A DNA stretch of 64,000 nucleotides, from the NCBI GenBank assembly GCA_001023575.1, contig CP011489.1, forward strand, positions 186,001 through 250,000. The letters run 5' to 3'. Below, piece by piece: positions 58,090 through 64,000 of the stretch; within the stretch, counting starts at the first letter, position 1; every line of letters starts with the position of its first letter. The notes beneath the pieces were generated by a model. The model searched no databases. It was not told the DNA's origin and saw only the letters and a program-made list of their open reading frames with translations. The stretch comes from Actinobacteria bacterium IMCC26256. GTDB taxonomy: Bacteria; Actinomycetota; Acidimicrobiia; IMCC26256. Made by a program: the position numbers and the translations under genes.

Positions 58090-58559
58090 TGACACGCGCG
58101 TACCTCGCGCTTGGCTCCAATATCGGTGACCGGCTAGCGCACTTGCAGATGGCATTAGACGCTCTCGCTGACGATATCCGCGTTGACCTAATCGCTATTT
58201 CATCTGTGTATGAGACCGACCCTGTTGGTGGGCCTGTCCAAGATGACTTTCTAAATGCGGTGCTCTCTATTGAGACTGAGGCCTCTCCGCACGAGATACT
58301 CGCTATTGCTCAGAGTCTCGAGGTGCGGGCTCGCCGTGAACGCAAGGAGCACTGGGGGCCGCGGACCCTCGATGTTGACTTGTTGCTTTATGGCGATGAG
58401 TTAGTAAGCACGCCAGACCTTGAAGTACCTCACCCGCGCATGTGGGAACGGGCGTTTGTTCTCGCACCCCTTAGTGAGATTGCCCCCGAATTGGCCGATA
58501 CCCCAGCGGGCGGGTGGACAGGTGTGCGGCGCATACCGGTAGCCTTAGTCTTTAAGTAA
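58089..58559 (+). CDS. folK: HPPK, 6-hydroxymethyl-7,8-dihydropterin pyrophosphokinase
   Basis: This 156-residue enzyme has AYLALGSNIGDRLAHLQMALDAL, VYETDPVGGPVQDDFLNAVL, RRERKEHWGPRTLDVDLLLYGDE and PHPRMWERAFVLAPLSEI, all canonical for HPPK. The TAATG junction couples it to folB. Folate synthesis genes in this window are then folE, folP, folB and folK. Confidence 0.97.
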   Translation: MTRAYLALGSNIGDRLAHLQMALDALADDIRVDLIAISSVYETDPVGGPVQDDFLNAVLSIETEASPHEILAIAQSLEVRARRERKEHWGPRTLDVDLLLYGDELVSTPDLEVPHPRMWERAFVLAPLSEIAPELADTPAGGWTGVRRIPVALVFK

Positions 58560-58588
58560 TTAAAGACAACCAATAATTTCTTAGCCAC

Positions 58589-59443
58589 TTGACTGAAATG
58601 AGACCGGCACCCCTTGAGGGGCTGGAGCCCACTTTGAATCAACGCACCTTCTCCATCATCGGCCCAGGCCGCGCAGGCATGGCAATCGCAAAGGCACTTG
58701 CTAATAATGGCTGGGTAATTTCGCGCGTTGCTGGTCGTTCTATCGAGCATGCTCAGCCATTGGCAGAGAAGCTTGGTGCTGTGGCTTGCATCGCGGCGGA
58801 TGTCGGGATCGGAGTCGGCTTAATAATCATCGCGACACCGGATTCTGCAATTAGTGAGACTGCCCTCATTGTTGCTGCGCAAGCCTCGCATGGCGCGCTT
58901 CTGATTCACCTAGCGGGCGCGACGGGGATTGAAGCCTTGGAGGGAGTGCGATCGACTCGCCCAGACCTAGTGCTCGGTTCGTTGCATCCTCTCCAGACAC
59001 TCTCTGACGATAACGCCTTCGAGAAACTTCAGGGTGCGTTCTGCGCTGTTGAGGGTCCGCAAGAGATTGAGGAACTCGCACGCGAAATCGGTCTGACTCC
59101 GTTCTCTGTATTGCCTGCAAATCGCTCGGCATATCACGCTGCAGCGGTTGTTGCCTCAAACCACGTAGTCGCTCTGATGGGGCAGGTTGAGCGAATGGCA
59201 AATAATGCTGGCGTGCCGTTTGAGGCGTTCGCTCCTCTTGCTCGCACCGCAATCGAGGCCGCGTTAATTAGTGGCCCTGCAAGCGCGCTCACGGGCCCGG
59301 TGTCTCGCGGAGACGCTGCAACGATTGAGGCACATCTCAGAGCTATAGATCCATCAGGGGTAGCGGTATATAAGGCTTTGGCGCTCGATGCGCTTCGTCT
59401 CTCCGGCCGGGATGATCCTGCACTTGAGGAGATGCTCTCTTGA
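58589..59443 (+). CDS. Rossmann/DUF2520 oxidoreductase, panC-linked
   Basis: This 284-residue protein has an N-terminal NAD(P) Rossmann motif (SIIGPGRAGMAIAKALANNGW) and the DUF2520 domain (about 150-280). LHPLQTLSD lies between them. The family is found beside panC in actinobacteria (Rv3603c-like). With no panE in the window, a ketopantoate reductase role is attractive but is inference; a structural similarity to F420- or 6PGDH-like reductases is all that sequence shows. It starts at ATG 58589 and overlaps panC (TTGA). Confidence 0.8.
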   Translation: MTEMRPAPLEGLEPTLNQRTFSIIGPGRAGMAIAKALANNGWVISRVAGRSIEHAQPLAEKLGAVACIAADVGIGVGLIIIATPDSAISETALIVAAQASHGALLIHLAGATGIEALEGVRSTRPDLVLGSLHPLQTLSDDNAFEKLQGAFCAVEGPQEIEELAREIGLTPFSVLPANRSAYHAAAVVASNHVVALMGQVERMANNAGVPFEAFAPLARTAIEAALISGPASALTGPVSRGDAATIEAHLRAIDPSGVAVYKALALDALRLSGRDDPALEEMLS

Positions 59444-60357
59444 GAATAATTAGCCATGTTGACGAACTGAGCCGAACCCTCGAGGCTGCGCGTCGCGACG
59501 GGAGATCCATCGGGTTTGTTCCAACCATGGGTTTTCTTCACGCTGGCCACAGGGCGCTTATGGCGCAGGCAAAGCGTGCCTGCGATCTAGTCGTTGTATC
59601 GATCTTCGTGAATCCTCTTCAGTTTGGAGTTAACGAAGACCTTGCTGGCTATCCACGTGATTTTGAGAGCGACATCGCAGCTTGTACCGCCGAGGGTGTC
59701 GAGATTGTTTTCCATCCAAGTGTTGAGGAGATGTACCCAACTCCAATGCGCACAGTGGTGACAGTTACGGGCCTAACCGACAGGCTCTGTGGAGCCTCGA
59801 GGCCTACGCACTTTGCTGGAGTCGCAACCGTGGTAGCGAAGCTCTTTGGAATGGTTGGTCCATGCGACGCTTTCTTTGGGAAGAAGGACTACCAGCAGGT
59901 CGCTGTAGTGAAGCGCCTCGTCCGCGATTTGAGCCTGCCGGTGAATGTGGTTGAGTGCCCGACAGTGCGCGAGGACGATGGCCTTGCAATGTCGAGCCGC
60001 AACACCTATTTAGATGTGCCTGCCCGCCAGAATGCACTTGCGCTCTCCCGGTCACTCTTCGCGCTAGTTGACTCGATAGGCGCCGGAGAACGTAATCGGC
60101 TCCAAATTGAGTCTGACCTGGTCCAGTCTCTTGGTAGTTCTCAGGGGGTAACGATTGACTATGCCGAGGTCTTAACCGGTGACGACCTCACCATCACGGA
60201 GAGTATTGAGGTTGGTCGTGAGTATGTTGCGGCTGTCGCAGCTCGTGTTGGCGCCGCTCGCCTAATCGACAACGTCTCTTTTACCCTCGACCCGAGTGGC
60301 AAATTGCTAGCCGATCTCGGAGCGCTGCGTGACGGCCTTCCCTTCGTGCGGTCGTAG
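59440..60357 (+). CDS. panC: Pantothenate synthetase
   Basis: This 305-residue enzyme condenses pantoate and beta-alanine. Motifs are GFVPTMGFLHAGHRALMAQAK (HIGH-like HAGH), FVNPLQFGVNEDLAGYPRDFESD, GASRPTHFAGVATVVAKLFGMV, FGKKDYQQVAVVKRLVRDL and MSSRNTYLD. TTG 59440 overlaps the upstream TGA. nadB follows 9 nt downstream of its stop. Confidence 0.96.
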   Translation: MRIISHVDELSRTLEAARRDGRSIGFVPTMGFLHAGHRALMAQAKRACDLVVVSIFVNPLQFGVNEDLAGYPRDFESDIAACTAEGVEIVFHPSVEEMYPTPMRTVVTVTGLTDRLCGASRPTHFAGVATVVAKLFGMVGPCDAFFGKKDYQQVAVVKRLVRDLSLPVNVVECPTVREDDGLAMSSRNTYLDVPARQNALALSRSLFALVDSIGAGERNRLQIESDLVQSLGSSQGVTIDYAEVLTGDDLTITESIEVGREYVAAVAARVGAARLIDNVSFTLDPSGKLLADLGALRDGLPFVRS

Positions 60358-60366
60358 GCTGAGTAA

Positions 60367-62013
60367 ATGCTTGATCTCCTAGTCCTCGGCAGTGGTATAG
60401 CGGGGCTCTCTGCTGCAATACGCGCAGCGGATGCAGGGCTAAAGGTAACGGTGCTTACCAAGGGAGCCCTCTCGAATACCGCAACGAACTACGCGCAGGG
60501 AGGTGTCGCCGCTGCGCTCTCCGAGCCTGACTCGCCAGCGCTCCATCGTGCTGACACCCTCGATGCCGGTGGTGGCCTCTGCGACATCGAGGCAGTCGAC
60601 GTCTTAGTGCGCGAGGGTCCGCGTCGAGTTAGAGATCTCATGGCGCTCGGCGCCGAGTTCGATCGTGCAGCGATTGACGGCGAACTTGAACTAGCACGCG
60701 AAGGGGGGCACTCCCTCGCACGAGTCGTGCATGCCGGGGGAGACGCAACCGGTGCTGAGATCGAGCGAGCGCTAGTTGCAGCCTTGGATGATCACCCTGG
60801 CATCGAGGCACGAGAGCGTTGGTTCACGGTCGATTTAATACTTGAGGGTGGAGCAGTTGTAGGCGTTACCACAATTGCACCGGATGGGACTCTTCAGGAA
60901 GTGCGTGCACGAAATGTGTTGCTGGCTACTGGTGGAGCAGGGCAACTCTTTGCTGTAACGACGAATCCGCCAGTCTCGACCGGCGATGGAATCGCAATGG
61001 CTTATCGAGCCGGTGCAGCCATAGCGGATATCGAATTCATGCAGTTCCACCCGACGGCACTCGATGTAGCTCTGATGCCTAGACCTTTGCTGAGTGAAGC
61101 ATTGCGCGGAGAGGGAGCAGTTCTTCGCGACGAGAATGGTGAGGCCTTTATGCAGGCGGAGCACCCACTCGGCGACTTAGCCCCTCGCGATGTAGTTGCG
61201 CGCGCTATTACTCGACGCCTAGTTGCACGCAACCTTGCGCACTTGTTCTTAGATGCAACTGCGATTAGTGACTTTGCTCAGCGTTTTCCAACAGTTGCTA
61301 GAGCTGCTCGCGCCGCTGGGCTCGATCCCGAGAGCGATCTGTTGCCTGTAGCCCCTGCTGCGCATTATCTCTCGGGCGGAATCTGTACCGACCTAGACGG
61401 TGCAACAACATTGCCTGGTCTATGGGCATGCGGAGAGGTGGCATGTTCTGGGGTACACGGAGCCAATCGCCTCGCCTCGAACTCGCTTCTTGATGGTCTG
61501 GTATTCGCTCCACGAGCAGTTGAGGCAATTCTTGATGGAAGGCGGGAGCCGCGCGCGACTGGAGTTCTGCGAGGCGTTCTATCTGCAGTCTCGAGGCAGA
61601 ACCCAAACGCTGCCGATATGCGGGTAAGCGACTCCTCTGTGGGCGGGTCGATAACTCTTGGGTCCCTGCAGCGTGCCATGACTTTTGGGGCCGGAGTTTT
61701 ACGCGATGCCGGGAGCCTCACCGGGGTCCTTGATGTGCTCCCACTCAGCCTGCCTGCAGAGACTCCAGCGCAGTACGAGCTCAATAATCTTGTGACGGTG
61801 GCGCGGACGCTTGTGGCAGCAGCACTTCGTAGAGAGGAGTCTCGTGGCACCCATACCCGACTTGATTTTACAGAACAGAGCACCGCTTTACTTGGGAGAT
61901 TTATCCATCTAAATGGCTATGAGACGAGTTTTGTTCCGCTGGTAACCCACTCGCAGCCTCCCGCAGATGTTCTACTTACGGATTCGAAGAGACTCTCAAC
62001 GGAGGTCGTGTGA
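60367..62013 (+). CDS. nadB: L-aspartate oxidase
   Basis: This 548-residue FAD enzyme oxidises aspartate to iminoaspartate. It shows the FAD site VLGSGIAGLSAAIRAADAG, the NTATNYAQGGVAAAL motif, GGHSLARVVHAGGDATG, LPVAPAAHYLSGGICTDLDG and ANRLASNSLLDGLVF. The overlap with nadC (GTGA at 62010) couples the two. No nadA is present between or beside them, so quinolinate synthase must be elsewhere. Confidence 0.96.
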   Translation: MLDLLVLGSGIAGLSAAIRAADAGLKVTVLTKGALSNTATNYAQGGVAAALSEPDSPALHRADTLDAGGGLCDIEAVDVLVREGPRRVRDLMALGAEFDRAAIDGELELAREGGHSLARVVHAGGDATGAEIERALVAALDDHPGIEARERWFTVDLILEGGAVVGVTTIAPDGTLQEVRARNVLLATGGAGQLFAVTTNPPVSTGDGIAMAYRAGAAIADIEFMQFHPTALDVALMPRPLLSEALRGEGAVLRDENGEAFMQAEHPLGDLAPRDVVARAITRRLVARNLAHLFLDATAISDFAQRFPTVARAARAAGLDPESDLLPVAPAAHYLSGGICTDLDGATTLPGLWACGEVACSGVHGANRLASNSLLDGLVFAPRAVEAILDGRREPRATGVLRGVLSAVSRQNPNAADMRVSDSSVGGSITLGSLQRAMTFGAGVLRDAGSLTGVLDVLPLSLPAETPAQYELNNLVTVARTLVAAALRREESRGTHTRLDFTEQSTALLGRFIHLNGYETSFVPLVTHSQPPADVLLTDSKRLSTEVV

Positions 62014-62852
62014 CAACAGATTTTGATCCACCCGCAGGAATACTCCGCGAGGTTGTAGCGCTTGCTCTTCGAGAAGACTTCGGCCTCCTTGGAGATCTCA
62101 CCTCGCTTGCTGTGATCCCTGAGGATGCATATGGAACCGGGAGATTCGTATCGCGTGCAGACGCAGTAATTGCTGGTACAGCGGCTGCTAGTGAAGTCTT
62201 TCGCCAGGTCGACTCTGACCTAGTAGTTGCATGGACATCACCTGATGGATCAGATGTTCAACCCGGTGCTGCGTTTGGCTTAGTGAGCGGCTCGCTTCGA
62301 TCAATTCTCTCTGCAGAGCGCACAGCCTTGAATCTCCTCCAGCACTGCTCTGGAGTTGCGACCCTCACGCGGCGTTACGTGAGGAGCGCACATGGGAAGG
62401 CTCAGATTCGCGATACGAGAAAGACGCTTCCCGGGCTACGCGCTCTGGAGAAGGCCGCGGTGCGTGCCGGTGGTGGGTTTAACCATCGGGAGTGCCTCTC
62501 AGATGCGGTACTAATTAAGGACAACCACCTTGTTCACTATGACCTCACCTCTGCGGTGCGCAGGGCTAAAGCTCATTGGCCGGGGCGAATCGTCGAGGTC
62601 GAGTGCGACACGCTCGACCAAATGCGAGAGGCGATCGAGGTAGGCGCTGATTTAATTCTCCTCGACAACATGACTCCTGAGATGGTTCGAGAGGCTCGCC
62701 AGATTGCGGGTTCTGAGGTTCAACTAGAGGTATCTGGCGGGGTCTCAATAGATACTGTCGGCGACTATGCGCTGGCGGGTGCAACATTTATATCGGTAGG
62801 CGCAATTACGCACTCGGCCCCAGCGGTCGACATAGGACTGGACCTCGATTAA
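62010..62852 (+). CDS. nadC: Nicotinate-nucleotide pyrophosphorylase (quinolinate phosphoribosyltransferase)
   Basis: This 280-residue enzyme makes nicotinate mononucleotide from quinolinate and PRPP. Motifs are AERTALNLLQHCSGVATLTRRYV, IRDTRKTLPGLRALEKAAVRAGGGFNHRECLSDAVLIKDNH, VEVECDTLDQMREA and EVSGGVSIDTVGDYALAGATFISVGAITHS. The gene ends directly before coaX with no spacer. Confidence 0.96.
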   Translation: MTTDFDPPAGILREVVALALREDFGLLGDLTSLAVIPEDAYGTGRFVSRADAVIAGTAAASEVFRQVDSDLVVAWTSPDGSDVQPGAAFGLVSGSLRSILSAERTALNLLQHCSGVATLTRRYVRSAHGKAQIRDTRKTLPGLRALEKAAVRAGGGFNHRECLSDAVLIKDNHLVHYDLTSAVRRAKAHWPGRIVEVECDTLDQMREAIEVGADLILLDNMTPEMVREARQIAGSEVQLEVSGGVSIDTVGDYALAGATFISVGAITHSAPAVDIGLDLD

Positions 62853-63617
62853 ATGCTTCTTGCAATCGATACAGGAAACACACAGACTGTCATTGGGCTA
62901 TTTGATGGGGAGACCCTCGCTGACCACTGGCGCATCGCGACTGCAGCTGAGCGGACCTCGGACGAGCTCGCATTGATGATTCAGCAGTTCCTTGGGTTCC
63001 ACGGGTTTTCGTTTGATGACGAAATTACCGGAGTTGCGATCTGCTCTGGGGTACCTCGGATCACTGCGTCGCTTCGTGATATGACCCGCAGATACTTTGG
63101 TTTTGAGGCGCTAGTGATTGAGCCCGGCGTCCGAACGGGAATGCCGATTCTTTATGACAACCCTAAGGAAGTTGGGCCAGATCGCATCGCAGACGCGGTC
63201 GCAGCGTATGAAAAATATGGTGGACCGACAGTCGTTGTGGATTTTGGAACTGCCAACACCATTGAGGCCATTAGCGAAAAAGGTGAGTATCTCGGTGGTG
63301 CGATTCTTCCAGGGATCGAGATCTCCTTAGATGCATTATTTGGGCGCGCCGCTGCCCTACGCAGAGTGGAACTCGTTGCGCCTAGAAATGTGATTGGTAA
63401 GACCACGGTGGAGTCGATTCAGTCCGGTGCTATCTATGGATTTAGTGGTCAGGTCGATTCGATGGTTGAGCGTTTCCAAGCAGAGTTAGGGAAATGCACA
63501 GTCATCGCAACAGGTGGATTGGCGGAGCTTATGGTTCCATACTCGAGAACCATTGAGCACTTCGAGCCGTGGCTCACCCTCGAGGGTCTACGCATTGTGT
63601 GGGAGAGAAACCAGTGA
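62853..63617 (+). CDS. coaX: Type III pantothenate kinase
   Basis: This 254-residue ASKHA-fold enzyme starts CoA synthesis from pantothenate. Motifs are LLAIDTGNTQTVIGLFDG (phosphate 1), GPDRIADAVAAYEKYGGPTVVVDFGTANTIEAIS and GGAILPGIEISLDALFGRAAALRRVEL. It follows nadC directly and overlaps lysS by 4 nt (GTGA). With panC upstream, this locus serves CoA synthesis. Confidence 0.96.
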   Translation: MLLAIDTGNTQTVIGLFDGETLADHWRIATAAERTSDELALMIQQFLGFHGFSFDDEITGVAICSGVPRITASLRDMTRRYFGFEALVIEPGVRTGMPILYDNPKEVGPDRIADAVAAYEKYGGPTVVVDFGTANTIEAISEKGEYLGGAILPGIEISLDALFGRAAALRRVELVAPRNVIGKTTVESIQSGAIYGFSGQVDSMVERFQAELGKCTVIATGGLAELMVPYSRTIEHFEPWLTLEGLRIVWERNQ

Positions 63618-64000
63618 CCGATACTCCAGAACGCCCAACAGATGAACGAACGCGCCGCCTCGAAAAAGTCGAGAGGATGCGTGCCGCGGGCATCGAGCCC
63701 TATCCAGTGCGTTTTGACCGCAGCACGACTATCGGTGGCTTGCGCGAAAAGTTTCCAGACCTTGAGGCCGGCACTGAGACCGATGAAGTCGTGCGCATAG
63801 CCGGTCGTCTATTGCTCCTGAGGCGCCAAGGAAAACTCACATTTGCAACGATGCGCGATGGCTCTGGGGCGGTGCAGCTATTTGTCTCCGAGGGCGAGAT
63901 AGGCATTGAAGGACACAACGACTTCGACGCTCTTGACCTAGGGGATTGGGTTGGTGTCGAGGGAGTTGTAATGACAACACGCAAAGGTGAGCTATCGGTA
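63614..64000 (+). CDS. lysS: Lysyl-tRNA synthetase, N-terminal part (cut by window end)
   Basis: The first 129 codons are visible from GTG 63614. The segment RRLEKVERMRAAGIEPYPVRFDRSTTIGGLREKF, followed by the OB-fold start VRIAGRLLLLRRQGKLTFATMRDGSGAVQLFVS, is typical of class II LysRS anticodon-binding domains. The catalytic domain lies beyond the window. The coaX-lysS order is the common actinobacterial one. Confidence 0.92.
   Translation, partial: MTDTPERPTDERTRRLEKVERMRAAGIEPYPVRFDRSTTIGGLREKFPDLEAGTETDEVVRIAGRLLLLRRQGKLTFATMRDGSGAVQLFVSEGEIGIEGHNDFDALDLGDWVGVEGVVMTTRKGELSV

Overview
The window is a stretch of ordinary chromosome from an actinobacterium (Actinomycetota), most plausibly of the class Acidimicrobiia or a close aquatic relative. 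The evidence is lineage-typical genes: a WhiB regulator, a pair of Get3/ArsA-like ATPases, an actinobacterial Tad pilus locus with a DUF4244 pilin, a SigH/RsrA-type ECF sigma and zinc anti-sigma pair, an orphan GlnR-type regulator beside glutamine synthetase, and paired TrkA (CeoB/CeoC-like) proteins beside an APC permease and an OB-fold gene. Several of these neighbourhoods resemble Mycobacterium tuberculosis gene order. GC content looks moderate by eye, GTG and TTG starts are common, and many genes overlap by 4 nt. I see no prophage, IS element, CRISPR array or defence island. Class-level placement is inference.

Layout. 1-1.1 kb: the 3' part of a GH43-like gene, a hairpin terminator and tRNA-Pro(CGG). 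1.1-6.8 kb: a degenerate receiver protein, two Get3-like ATPases, an NfeD/ClpP-class membrane protein that seems to have lost its catalytic serine, WhiB and a Nudix hydrolase. 6.8-12.4 kb: Mrp (Fe-S carrier), ErpA/IscA-like protein, EVE-domain protein, a Tat/lipobox thioredoxin-like protein, a compact fused molybdenum-hydroxylase-like protein, RidA and a tiny membrane protein. 12.4-19.1 kb: glnA-glnR, then secreted or anchored proteins (a two-part copper protein, YceI, a Thr-rich lipoprotein, a Calx-beta protein). 19-28.6 kb: RarD and EamA transporters, a LuxR-type regulator, NAD synthetase, a three-gene ferritin-like diiron cluster, an ABM protein, a sigma-70 factor and a D-cysteine desulfhydrase/ACC deaminase-like enzyme. 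28.6-36.4 kb: HAD phosphatase, the Tad pilus operon and a DUF1998/MrfA-like helicase. 36.5-45.7 kb: LCP protein, lipoprotein, TrkA pair, OB-fold protein, APC permease, H+-pyrophosphatase and DedA. 45.8-52.6 kb: topA, MFS, tmk, holB, tRNA-Thr(CGT) and a GNAT. 52.7-64 kb: ECF sigma, a small overlapping ORF and anti-sigma, then a cofactor superoperon tilS-hpt-folE-folP-(phosphatase-like)-folB-folK-DUF2520-panC-nadB-nadC-coaX-lysS, with lysS cut by the window end.

The superoperon joins purine salvage and tRNA modification to folate, pantothenate/CoA and NAD synthesis; nadE at 20.9 kb completes NAD synthesis. ftsH, which usually sits between hpt and folE in actinobacteria, is missing here.

The most unusual signal is structural. 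At many gene boundaries a short segment carrying a start or stop codon is tandemly duplicated (periods of 12, 13, 15, 16 and 65 bp). The clearest case is the tadA-tadB junction, where a 65-bp unit is repeated so that two near-identical 21-residue mini-ORFs, each linked by TGATG, lie between the genes. Other notable items are a 56-codon ORF bridging sigma and anti-sigma, a phosphatase-like protein whose CX5R cysteine is replaced by histidine, and a perfect inverted pair of DnaA-box sequences at 26.15 kb.
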